Source: Apostichopus parvimensis (Eukaryota; Echinodermata; Holothuroidea; Aspidochirotida; Stichopodidae). From it: a stretch of DNA of 43,627 bases. The position numbers and the translations under genes are program-made. The stretch covers positions 1-43,627 of the forward strand of contig KN888899.1 of the NCBI GenBank assembly GCA_000934455.1, in the 5' to 3' direction. Positions 36,501-43,627 of this stretch are shown piece by piece (position 1 is the stretch's first letter; each line of letters opens with the position of its first letter). A model generated the notes under the pieces. The model was not told where the DNA came from and made no database searches. It was given only the letters and a program-made list of their open reading frames with translations.

Positions 36501-39500
36501 ATGTAACCAATCATGAAGAAATGATTTCTCATGTGACCTAAACCCAGAGAACCAGTCATAAACAAGAGAATCATTTGATCGGTGTGTAATCATCACTCCA
36601 CTATCCGTCCTGAGGGCCATCGAAAAGTAGGTCCCTTCAGTCGAGCAGAGTCAGTTCGAGTTCAGTTCAGTCAGAGAAACGATCAAATTTATATTTACCT
36701 GTCCCAATAAACCAAAGGAACCTTCTGAGTATTTTGAGGCGGCCTGGTGTTTCTTGTTCCTCACTTGACATCCATAAAACAGAATCCATTTGTACTTTCT
36801 AAAAAACAAACAAAAAACAAAACAAAACAAAAATCCAAGAGAATAGTTAAATAAAAGAAAACAAAATGGTGAGCTCACAATTTACATCAAAAGAATATTT
36901 CACAACATGCTTGATAATTTTCCCTTTTCCTTAAATCAAATTTTTTGGAAAGAGCTTAAATATATCCATTTTTTACACGCCATCAGCACTGCCCACCTTT
37001 CTTCCAGTCCATCACCACCCCCCCCCCCACAAAAAAAAATATCAAGAAAATTGTCAAATAAGAGTCAACCATGTTCAAAAATCAAAGAAAATTTACTCTT
37101 GATTTGATACTTCTCAGTGACTTGTAGGGAATGATTTTTCAGAGATCAGAAGCCCTCCGAAATTACTTTAAAAGGGCTTTTAGCATTTTTTAGCCCAAAT
37201 TAGATGCTATACTGATGACCTTTAAAACCATTTATGCAAAACTCAAAGAAATCATACAGATAAAAAATGTGTGAGTTGGATTTAAATTACCTGCAAAATT
37301 AATAAAACTACCATTGATGAAAGACCAAGCAGAACATCCCAACCACTGGAAAGATAAAATAGAAGAATTACTTTTTACCTTATTAGAGCACTTTATTCTT
37401 CTAGCTATAAGAGGGTTACACTGTTACACTACAATTTCCAGTAGTAACCACTACCCTCCAGTCAAAGGAGGAGATGGCATTGAAAGGAAGAAATCAATTT
37501 TCTCTTCCCTTTTCATCTTAAATCCAAACCACAATGTCTGGAAGAACATAATTTTAGACAAAATCATGTTTAGATTTATATTAATTTTTTAATATATATA
37601 CGACCCTTCATGCTGCTGGCCGAAACATAGTAGAATTATTCCAATGGCCAGGAATGCCCAGCTTTAATGATAAAAAGTTGAATATAACCAAAGATCTAAA
37701 TTAAAAGTCCTGAGTCTGCAAAAACATACTCTGTGTAACTTTACTGGTATTCAAAGTTTAAATTTCAAGTAAAACCTGTACAAAATTAAAAAGCGAACCA
37801 AAAAAAATTCTTACTTTGTATGTTTGATGTGTTTGATGATACCCTCTACAGTTTCAAGAAATGTTTCGGAACTGAAAGAAATACCCAGCAAGTGCTTGAC
37901 CTGTCCCATCGCGATAGAAAGTGCTGATGCGGACGTAAAGCCAGATATGACTGGCGCCGATATGAACCCGATCAGAGAACCTGTCCACGGAGGAATAAAA
38001 AGGTCAGGTGGTCAAGTCACATCATATATTGTCATTAGTATTACCACCAGGGTTTTTAACGATGCTAAAAGTTTTTTTATTTACACTCTAGCATTCCTTG
38101 GTGGCAGTAGTATTTAATGACCTTTCTCATTTATGTTCAACTTTTACATAGTAATTATAAAGTCTTACAAGAAATGAAATGTTCACATATGGACTACAAG
38201 TTGTATATAGTGTCTATGTCGGGAAATAATTATAAACTAAATCAACATGCCCGGAAAACTCTCTCTCTGTCAGGGCATACACTGACAATGGAGAAACCCC
38301 AATAGATGACTTTTAACCTATCTTATCAAGATAGAATTTGCTAACATAAAAAAAAAACTGTTGGACATTTAATCTTTCATGATTATTGCAAGTGATCAGT
38401 ATTATGGGGTTAAAAGAAAGGGAAAAACAAAACGAAAATAAAGCCTAGGGGTGTTTGGGTTTGATCAATTGCACTCAAAGTTTCAATGTTATATTGCGTA
38501 GCTTTGGTTTACATCAAACTTTGATGGCATGCAACAGCTGCTCTAAGTCACAAGCTTCAATGACAATACGACAACAGCATATACTTTACCTAAATGGAAA
38601 ACTCCCATAATAAATTGAATAATGCCACACAAGAAAGCAAGGATAATGGCAAGTTGAGCATCATTTAAAGTTGGGTCGTGCTTATCGGGATATCCGTATG
38701 TCGCTACCAGTAGAGATAGGATTGCTGTCGGTCCCACCGTTATGTCCTTTGATGTTCCGAAGAGACAGTAAACAAAGCAACCCATGAAAGCAGAGTATAA
38801 ACCATACTGTACAAAAACAAGAAACAAAAAATTAGTTATTTTAAAAAATATCTGTCAATTGTAGCATACGTTTACCCATGAAAAACATATACACAATGCA
38901 TTCAATTTAAGAATATTACGGCTCACTTTGGAATCTATGTTTCCATTTGTGTTTTTGCAATGGCTGAGTAATTAAGCTAGAAGATGCGTAGTACATACCT
39001 GACATGCCATGCAGCAACAATTACTGCAGCCATCTAAAATAGACTGCATTAATGTACATGTAATGTGAAGTGCTGTAGGTTACTAAAATATGTACTGATA
39101 TGCTTTGACAACTAAACAACTTTTATTGAAGTAATAAAAACATATTTACCCAGGCTCTAATGAAACAAATTACTGTTACTGTATCTTGTACTCAAGTATT
39201 TGCATAACGGGACCAGTGGCGGAACCAACCCTGAAATTGATCCCTCCACCACTCCAGTACCCGCTTACCCTTCCCCTCCTCCACAATCAGCTCTGGTAAA
39301 ACAAAACTGGAGCACATGCACTTTAAGTCATACAAAATATTATTAATATTACTTTCTACAACTTTCTTTTGTTAATCAGTTACTGTATGAATAATATCCT
39401 GGATGTATTGTTTGTACATAATAGCCTACTTAATACAGGTAGAGTTTAAAAGTAAAGTATATGTTATACATCTTCATAACCAATTGCACAATACTGAGTT

Positions 39501-41017
39501 TGTCAATCCATACAGTGATAAGCCACCAAAACATCGAATGATATTTCAACTCAAAGAGAGCGAACAACAAGAGTGTTTGATATCGGTCACAATTTTATTT
39601 GTCGGGCTGTGCTACAAACATATTCCTTCAAAAGTTGGAAAGAAAAACATTCAATGGGGGAACAAAAAACAGCTCCTCCGAACCCAGGCGTGGATCCAGG
39701 AATGAAGTAGAGGGGGGGGGGGTGGGTGTACAACACTTTCCTTTTCAACCTCAAAGAAACTCAAGAACATTTATTCACATAACCCTGCATTTAGACCAAA
39801 TGGTAGACCCAATATATGGTCTAAGTATGTCTCAGTATGCACATTTGAAGTTTTGAACCCCTTCCCTCCCCCAATATGGTGCTTCAACAGCCCATGGCTA
39901 CATTCTCTCCTTTATAAAATCTTTGACCCTTGGAGAAAGGATCATTAGCCCTACCTAAAGCAGTCTGGGTATTTAGAATGTGGCACTCCCTTTTGAAATT
40001 CATGCCACTGCACAGGAGGGGATGTACTTCCCTGTCCCCTGCATGTCATGTACACTTTATACAGGTCCTTTATTGCCATTACAAATGTTTGCCCACCAAA
40101 CTGTTTGCTTGCCCTCTACCTGCCCCCCCCCAACTCTGAATTCTGGTGCCACCACTGGCCATGGTGGGACACTATGTGGTGTGAATGCAACCAGCTGAGG
40201 TTAGATATGCTGATACTCTTTGTAATCTCACACTATCTTACCTGTATATGAAGTTTTGCTATGGATGCATATGCTAAACTCTGTGGGATAACGGTTAAGG
40301 CCACTGTTAATCCAGCGATGACATCACGGGGTATGTAACTGCAGCAGTATTGTGGCAACCAAATACTGATTGGAAACCTTTTCTTCCACGCCCTTTTCGA
40401 GCAGTAACCACGGATTCCTTCCATGATCAGCAGACGTCTGAGCAGACTGTTTTGCTCTAAACTTGAATTTCCAAAGAGTGCCTTAACTGAGAAGATAAAA
40501 ACAAGGAATGTGTTTCTTGCAGTTCATAGGGACATGTCATATCACTACATACAAAAACAATGTAAATGCCATAATTTGATTTTCATATTTAGCAAAGTTC
40601 TCAGCCCAGTCACGTCTTAATTTCTAAAAGGGGCATCGGCTTAATTGCAACCTTGCATTACAAGCTGCACATCAATTGCAGGGTTAGTTGCTGTCTATCG
40701 AGTATATATATATATATGTTCAGACCAGTTGAGACTAGTGGGGAACTAGTAGTTGTTACTCAGAGTTTCACGCGTTGAGCGATCATCAGACAACTGTTAG
40801 CTTCATATATATACCAGGTGTACGGAGGTCAGGATGCAAAATGCATCCTCTTCTCCAACGAGCAATTCGGGTTTGACACCAAAAAAAGTCATCCCTGCAA
40901 AAATTTTTGTGATGGAACGGCTCTTTGCCTCTCGAGTACAGACACAGAATAACTATATAAGGATGGCAACCTTACCTTTACTATGTTGGAATACAAGCAT
41001 GTGTGCCTGACTACCAC
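24481..41017 (-). CDS. SLC26A11: Gene B: SLC26A11-type sulfate/anion transporter, complete, 15 coding exons
   Basis: Coding exons in minus order: 41000-40976, 40486-40242, 38806-38590, 37980-37815, 37345-37291, 36798-36699, 34148-33988, 33408-33336, 32465-32415, 31822-31762, 29283-29087, 27977-27772, 26591-26424, 25343-25278, 24579-24481. All introns are GT-AG and the sum is 1890 bp, i.e. 629 residues plus TAG; human SLC26A11 is about 606. SulP membrane domain ~50-500; STAS domain ~520-625. Family motifs are intact: IPQSLAYA, YGLYSAFMG, GTSKDITVGPTAI, GFTSASA, ARNA, LETIAIGKAF, YPVTGSFSR and WRVN. By homology it is a sodium-independent sulfate/chloride/oxalate exchanger or channel of plasma and lysosomal membranes. 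A minus-strand ATTAAA at 24364-24359, about 120 bp past the stop, could be the poly(A) signal. The best member of the pair for orthology to SLC26A11. Confidence 0.93.
25053..25107. repeat. Single arm of the 19.8-kb foldback family
   Basis: ATGATAGTATATATTTGCAT, then GCATAA, TTTTTATTCACC and GATGTTT follow the arm at 19852-19903. It is closest to the reverse complement of the left arm. The second arm is absent, so this is a half-copy. Confidence 0.6.
25278..25343 (-). CDS. SLC26A11: Gene B exon 14 (STAS helix and strand)
   Basis: 66 bp, phase 0 on both sides, 22 codons: SLSVAIADFSNAQAKLLLV plus NVK. This matches the helix followed by a buried strand in SLC26 STAS domains. Flanked by TTCAG and GTAAGTG. 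Confidence 0.88.
25672..26056. repeat. Degenerate short tandem repeat, CTCTTTGTATGGAAA core
   Basis: The core CTCTTTGTATGGAAA recurs about 15 times at 15-24 bp spacing with drift; an outlying copy lies near 26315-26370. Located in the gene B intron between exons 13 and 14. It gives spurious open frames. Confidence 0.8.
26424..26591 (-). CDS. SLC26A11: Gene B exon 13 (first half of STAS domain)
   Basis: 168 bp, phase 0 on both sides. It encodes VVQVDRSVRYPAADYLVDRL and VIFDFKHVIEIDYTFIE. The HVIFDF strand followed by xDYT is typical of STAS. Flanked by TGACAG and GTAAAC. Confidence 0.93.
27772..27977 (-). CDS. SLC26A11: Gene B exon 12 (TM13-TM14 and linker)
   Basis: 206 bp, phase 1 in and 0 out. 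It encodes IDLIPLCVTFICSLWLGVQY, GTIIGICIDLVIL, YPVARP, then an acidic linker with APDEESPFLPKERSSP that leads to STAS. Flanked by ACTAG and GTAAAG. Confidence 0.94.
28230..28456 (-). mobile_element. tRNA-derived SINE
   Basis: Read on the minus strand it starts AGGAGTGT and carries a perfect A box TAGCTCAGTGG (28448-28438) and a B-box-like GTCCCGAGTCAC (28410-28399). An unrelated body and a short ATACATACATA tail follow. AATTATG duplications flank it (28223-28229, 28457-28463). It lies in the intron of gene B between exons 11 and 12, in the sense orientation. Confidence 0.75.
29087..29283 (-). CDS. SLC26A11: Gene B exon 11 (TM10-TM12)
   Basis: 197 bp, phase 2 in and 1 out. It opens RTAINSQSGVKTPLGGVITG, which is strongly conserved in SLC26. 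It continues through VQYIPKAALAAMIIVAVLKM and ends LWRVN. Single copy, unlike its gene A counterpart. Confidence 0.95.
30430..31545. repeat. Array of about 150-bp degenerate tandem units ending in (CA)n
   Basis: Anchors of the form CTGACCCCAAATGACTTTTG occur at 30608, 30762, 30892 (weak), 31047, 31195 and 31340 (spacing 130-155). A conserved mid-unit includes TTGAGATAT. The array ends with CACACACA and CCATCGCATAGATTCC. Intronic in gene B between exons 10 and 11. Confidence 0.7.
31762..31822 (-). CDS. SLC26A11: Gene B exon 10 (TM9-TM10)
   Basis: 61 bp, phase 1 in and 2 out. It encodes GLCNIAGSFFSSYPVTGSFS with Arg385 completed in the next exon. It carries the conserved TM10 anion-site motif. 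Confidence 0.95.
32415..32465 (-). CDS. SLC26A11: Gene B exon 9 (TM8-TM9 loop)
   Basis: 51 bp, phase 1 in and 1 out. It encodes ARQNRYKIEPNQEMIAV, the ASQNNYRIDANQE region of human SLC26A11. Flanked by CTTTCAG and GTAAGC. Confidence 0.94.
33336..33408 (-). CDS. SLC26A11: Gene B exon 8 (TM8)
   Basis: 73 bp, phase 0 in and 1 out. It encodes LNVGLLVVPLIAYLETIAIG then KAF. Glu339 is the conserved TM8 acidic residue. Flanked by TTGACAG and GTAAGT. Confidence 0.94.
33767..33882. repeat. 72-bp direct duplication separated by a G tract
   Basis: Segments at 33767-33810 and 33839-33882 (44 bp, one mismatch seen, including AAAAGTTCTTAAGAATTTAT) flank GAGGGAGGGGGGGGG. Intronic in gene B. Confidence 0.75.
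33988..34148 (-). CDS. SLC26A11: Gene B exon 7 (TM6-TM7 and loop)
   Basis: 161 bp, phase 1 in and 0 out. It begins ARNAIVVGCASLVAWSL, matching ARNALVVSFAALVAY in human SLC26A11. The loop contains HKVSLAPQFPDFHDYTFHDV. It ends at GTAAGT, about 85 bp to the left of a nested hAT insertion in the preceding intron. Confidence 0.94.
34234..35444. mobile_element. Non-autonomous hAT transposon, 1211 bp (outer)
   Basis: Perfect 14-bp terminal inverted repeats CAGTGTTGTAGCCA (34234-34247 and complement at 35431-35444). They are flanked by a perfect 8-bp target duplication CCTCAGTT (34226-34233 and 35445-35452). Both are hAT hallmarks. Subterminal GACCGGC motifs repeat near the left end. No transposase frame. 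It sits in the gene B intron between exons 6 and 7. Confidence 0.9.
34653..35073. mobile_element. Non-autonomous hAT transposon, 421 bp (nested inside the outer hAT)
   Basis: Termini CAGTGGCGGAGC and GCTCCGCCACTG form a perfect 12-bp inverted repeat, with subterminal TCAGGGGGGCG continuing the symmetry. The 8-bp target duplication TACGAGAG (34645-34652, 35074-35081) is perfect. Removing it restores the outer element, so it inserted second. Confidence 0.9.
36699..36798 (-). CDS. SLC26A11: Gene B exon 6 (cytosolic loop)
   Basis: 100 bp, phase 0 in and 1 out. It encodes a charged loop (SSEEQETPGRLKILRR) and then FLWFIGT. Flanked by TTTTAG and GTAAAT. It is short and poorly conserved, as in the family. 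Confidence 0.87.
37291..37345 (-). CDS. SLC26A11: Gene B exon 5 (55-bp membrane-segment exon)
   Basis: Phase 2 in and 0 out; it encodes GWDVLLGLSSMVVLLILQ. Identical length and phase to gene A exon 4. Flanked by TCCAG and GTAATT. Confidence 0.9.
37815..37980 (-). CDS. SLC26A11: Gene B exon 4 (TM5 region)
   Basis: 166 bp, phase 1 in and 2 out. It encodes ISAPVISGFTSASALSIAMG and QVKHLLGIS. The GFTSA(S/A)A...GQ(V/I)K(H/N)LLG pattern is diagnostic for SLC26A11 and plant SULTR proteins. Confidence 0.94.
38590..38806 (-). CDS. SLC26A11: Gene B exon 3 (TM2-TM4)
   Basis: 217 bp, phase 0 in and 1 out. It begins YGLYSAFMGCFVYCLFGTSK, almost the human SLC26A11 motif, followed by DITVGPTAILSLLV (TM3 half-helix). 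It ends in GVFHLG. Confidence 0.95.
40242..40486 (-). CDS. SLC26A11: Gene B exon 2 (N-terminus and TM1)
   Basis: 245 bp, phase 1 in and 0 out, between TTCTCAG and GTAAGA. It encodes KALFGNSSLEQNSLLRRLL, then the WKKRFP motif, then TVALTVIPQSLAYASIAKLHIQ. The end aligns exactly with gene A exon 1. Confidence 0.9.
40690..40830 (-). mobile_element. Fragment of a Penelope-like element or retrozyme around the hammerhead
   Basis: The hammerhead is surrounded by AT dinucleotide tracts (about 40702-40717 and 40805-40812) and an ACTAGT-bearing hairpin (40734-40751). No reverse transcriptase remains nearby, so only a terminal fragment is supported. The family assignment rests on the ribozyme type. Confidence 0.4.
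40751..40795 (-). ncRNA. Hammerhead ribozyme, minimal type with short stem III
   Basis: Read on the minus strand: AGTTGT (40795-40790), core CTGATGA (40789-40783), stem-loop II TCGCTCAACGCGT (40782-40770), GAAA (40769-40766), C-TCTGA-G one-pair stem III (40765-40759), cleavage triplet GTA ending at 40757, then ACAACT (40756-40751). The two stem I arms are perfectly complementary over 6 bp. Stem II has three C-G pairs with a U-U mismatch at its base, one change from a 4-bp stem. This architecture is known from Penelope-like elements and retrozymes. It lies inside the first coding intron of gene B, in sense orientation. Activity cannot be judged from sequence. Confidence 0.75.
40976..41017 (-). 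CDS. SLC26A11: Gene B exon 1 (5' UTR end and start codon)
   Basis: A 42-bp exon behind an excellent pyrimidine-rich acceptor (CTTTCCCACAG) and before GTAAGG. The ATG at 41000 opens MLVFQHSK and ends in phase 1, exactly the phase the next exon needs. A further non-coding exon must exist upstream. The alternative is initiation at Met within exon 2 (ATG at 40424), which would shorten the protein by 29 residues. Confidence 0.65.
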
Positions 41018-42730
41018 CTGTGGGAAAGGGGAGGGGAGAGAGGAATGGGCAAAGGTATAGGCGATAGAGCAATGTAATAGCACTTCTGATAAGATACGCT
41101 TGGTGTAAGCTGTCCTGCACTACAGATGTACCAAAACAGTATTTATTGACATGCACGCAAAGATTTTAACATTCACTGGAAATGGTACATCTGTAATTAT
41201 TGCATTACGCTAGAATTTCAATGTGGCCATCAAGATCGATTTGACGCCCACTCTTGCTGTCTCGCCTATTTATTAATTGTTAGTTTAGTCATGCCCTTAC
41301 TAGTAGGAAATTAGGCCTAACATCACTGTTACTTGTTGGCCTTAGACTAATGGAGATGTATTTGTGTTTTCCTGTTGCAGGACTTTTTGGCATTATAATT
41401 TTGTTGGGTTCTTACACATGTATACATTTATTCTTCCAGATTTGCTGAGAAAAAGCATGCATACATTTACCACAAACATTTAATCTTCATCGTCATTTGC
41501 TTGGAAGTTACAACAAGGAGTTTGTCCTGTTGTATCTTAGGCTTCTTAATTAGAAATTCCTTTATTATCAGTTAGGCCTATATAGGCAAACAGCAAGAGC
41601 AGACTGTCATCTCTAGTCCCAACAAAGTTTGTTATCACCATTACTTTAGTTGAATTCTACTTTCCTATCCTAGCAATTTGACATAGCCTACGCATAATTA
41701 CTGAGAAGCTTTAATACAACGACAAATTTATAGTTATACTAATAGTCATCAGTACTAGTTGAAGCTAGGCTAGACAAGCCATACGCTATTGTCAGTCTGT
41801 GTCACTGCCAATGAAGTGCCAAAGTCTTGTGATAATCTAATCCTGATCGTTGAAAACTTTGGTTACATCCTACGAGTTGTATATTTGTTCAGTTAAACCC
41901 CGCATTTCAATTTCTTGGAACCTTGAAACATTGTTAAAGGTGAAGCGAGCTTCCATAGATAGGCACTGTTACATGTTGTTACGTCCCAGCAGTAGGCCTA
42001 CAGATCAAGCAGTAACAAACTGGTTCGTGGAACCAATTGTCTTTTTTAATAGAAACATGATCAAGATTCTGTTTTGTTTTCCATTCCTCACATGTATAGC
42101 CTACCCTTAGAAGTTAGAAGTGGCTCACACTTCTGTGTATGTTTTTTTTTATTTAAAGAATTTCCTGCAATCTGGAAAATTAATTGGGCTCTTCATTGCC
42201 TAACATTAAGACCCACGTAAAGTATCAGAGTAGGTTGACATTTTGTGTGAACTGTTGACCTTCAATTTGCTTCAAGCGACATTTTATGTGAGCAGACTAT
42301 AATTGTGCACTGCAGCCGCTAACACTAGGCCCAACTTCCTTAGCCAAACTCTGCGACGATAGACTGCTAGCCTAACTACCCTAAAATAGGAATGGATCGA
42401 GTAGCACATTGATAGGCCTAATTATGTTTCATGTTAAATCAACATGTCAAGTTCTCTGAAATAACGGAATTAGCCATTCTATTATCATACCAAACACTCA
42501 CGTAATTTTAGTGAACTTCGGAAACAACAGGAAGTTTGTAAAAGACAATGTACAACATACAAAACATCGATATCAATGGATGGTCATGTGAAATAAAGCT
42601 CCGCCTATTTCCTACGTTAGTCTTACAACTCACCAATGGTGTGCTTCGGATTTGGGGGCGCGGATTCTTGACCCGCAACAGTAAAATTAGTGGTAACAGA
42701 TCAGTGGTACATGGTGGTAATACCATAGTT
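41018..42730. other. Upstream region of gene B
   Basis: No coding exon recognised. The 5' non-coding exon and promoter of gene B are expected here or further right. It is enriched in the palindrome TAGGCCTA (41312, 41573, 41993, 42413). Confidence 0.5.
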
Positions 42731-42915
42731 ATCGGCCTTTTGGCTAAGATCATGTGTAGTATCTGTTCCCTTTCGAGGGGAATGGTGATACACACCCGAC
42801 GATAATCACACTGTTCACACAGTCACAGTCCCGATGCAAGGGGACTGGGGTTGAGAGCGGATCAGTCGTTCGGTAGTTTGGTTTTCGTGCCCAGGTTCTT
42901 TCCTGGGCGACTTTT
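42731..42915 (+). ncRNA. U2-snRNA-like element (variant gene, pseudogene or SINE head)
   Basis: ATCGGCCTTTTGGCTAAGAT followed by CATGTGTAGTATCTGTTC matches the 5' part of U2 snRNA, including the branch-site-pairing GTAGTA. Afterwards it departs from U2: CCCTTTCGAGGGG hairpin, GGTGATACAC, no clear Sm site, then a perfect 7-bp hairpin GCCCAGG/CCTGGGC (42889-42908). A U2-derived repeat is more likely than a working U2 gene. Confidence 0.6.
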
Positions 42916-43172
42916 CCTTAAAAAGTATCATATAGTTATCGTCTCAACCTGCAATCCGTAAACTATGATAGCCTTGATAGGGGGCGGGACCCATGAAAAT
43001 TTAGAGACCCGTGAAAATTTAGGATTTTGGATCATGAGGGCAGAGCTCTACAACTGAAGGAGCATAAGGTCCGTGATAAATTGGGTCCGTAAAAGCATTT
43101 AATGACTTCTGTGCTCAGTCAAGACAGAACGATATATATATATATGTCTGGGGATCTGTGAAACCCCAAAAG

Positions 43173-43257
43173 ATGTCAAGAACATTAACTGCGAAGAAGA
43201 AATCTGGGATACACAGGGGTCGGGCGGAGCAGAAACTTGAGAAGCAGATGGAGACAT
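43173..43257 (+). CDS. Possible first coding exon of a plus-strand gene
   Basis: ATG with A at -3, then MSRTLTAKKKSGIHRGRAEQ, KLEKQMET, ending in phase 1 at a strong donor (ACAT|GTAAGG). 28 codons, very basic, not recognised. If real, it would be divergent from gene B. Only a start, a short frame and one splice site support it. Confidence 0.25.
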
Positions 43258-43627
43258 GTAAGGGGTAAACCAAATTAGGTTAGATGAAAGGAAAGATTGA
43301 TGAGAGGAAAAGATAAATTAGGCTGTTGAGATCAAGGGGGGGGGGGGTTGGAAGCTTCCAAAAATGTGGGGGGTGGGGCCGGGATACAACATCGGCACTT
43401 TCTCATTCCACAACCACCACTCGTTATGCTATAAACCGATACACACAGGCAATATCACTTAAATATATATGATGTGTTAGTATGCTATCAATACTATTTA
43501 TTGAGATTGTTTATTGTTAATCGTGCTACAAGAAGATAAGGTATGCCATTTTAAAAATAGCATGTACAGACCAAAAATAAATAATTAAAATAAATATTAA
43601 GGCTTAAGATATCCAAAAGACAGTTCT

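Noticed and set aside
39213..40155. hAT-like termini CAGTGGCGGAACCA and TGGTGCCACCACTG as one element
   Set aside because: The ends match at 12 of 14 positions, but the flanking 8-mers (AACGGGAC and GCCATGGT) do not agree, so they may be ends of different elements.
1..43627. Bacterial-type operon, phage, CRISPR array or defence system
   Set aside because: Interrupted genes with GT-AG introns, animal-type repeats and long non-coding stretches show this is animal nuclear DNA; no spaced identical repeats of CRISPR type were seen.

Overview
The window is eukaryotic, AT-rich nuclear DNA with interrupted genes, GT-AG introns, microsatellites and many short non-autonomous transposons. The two genes encode animal-type SLC26 (SulP) anion transporters closest to SLC26A11. 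The repeat content (snRNA-headed and tRNA-headed SINE-like units, hAT MITEs, a hammerhead ribozyme of the Penelope-element type, a high density of the 8-mer TAGGCCTA) suggests a marine deuterostome, most likely an echinoderm. That species-level guess is inference.

Layout. Both transporter genes lie in tandem on the minus strand. Gene A (about 16.64 kb down to the left edge) has 12 coding exons that I could join in frame. They give 561 residues from the start methionine to the middle of the STAS domain. Its 3' end is unresolved: the best candidate terminal exon carries an in-frame TGA. Gene B (41.02 kb down to 24.48 kb) is complete: 15 coding exons joining to exactly 630 codons (629 residues plus stop). 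Between them are about 6.3 kb of repeat-bearing intergenic DNA and an 865-base assembly gap. The last 2.6 kb lie upstream of gene B; they hold a U2-snRNA-like element and one possible plus-strand first exon.

The genes share every intron phase over the aligned region and seven identical exon lengths (217, 166, 55, 73, 51, 61, 197). They therefore arose by tandem duplication, long enough ago that the proteins are clearly diverged. Gene B keeps the SLC26A11 hallmarks: GPTA in TM3, LETIAIGK in TM8 with its acidic residue, and PVTGSFSR in TM10. Gene A has changed all three sites at once while the rest of the frame stays open.

The most interesting items are: (1) a minimal hammerhead ribozyme, sense-oriented inside the first coding intron of gene B; (2) the coordinated remodelling of the anion site in gene A; (3) a ladder of progressively decayed tandem copies of one gene A exon; (4) a hAT transposon nested in another hAT, both with perfect 8-bp target duplications, the inner one carrying a 48-bp copy of its host element; (5) an ATT microsatellite that forms the polypyrimidine tract of a gene A splice acceptor; (6) U2-snRNA-headed repeats.
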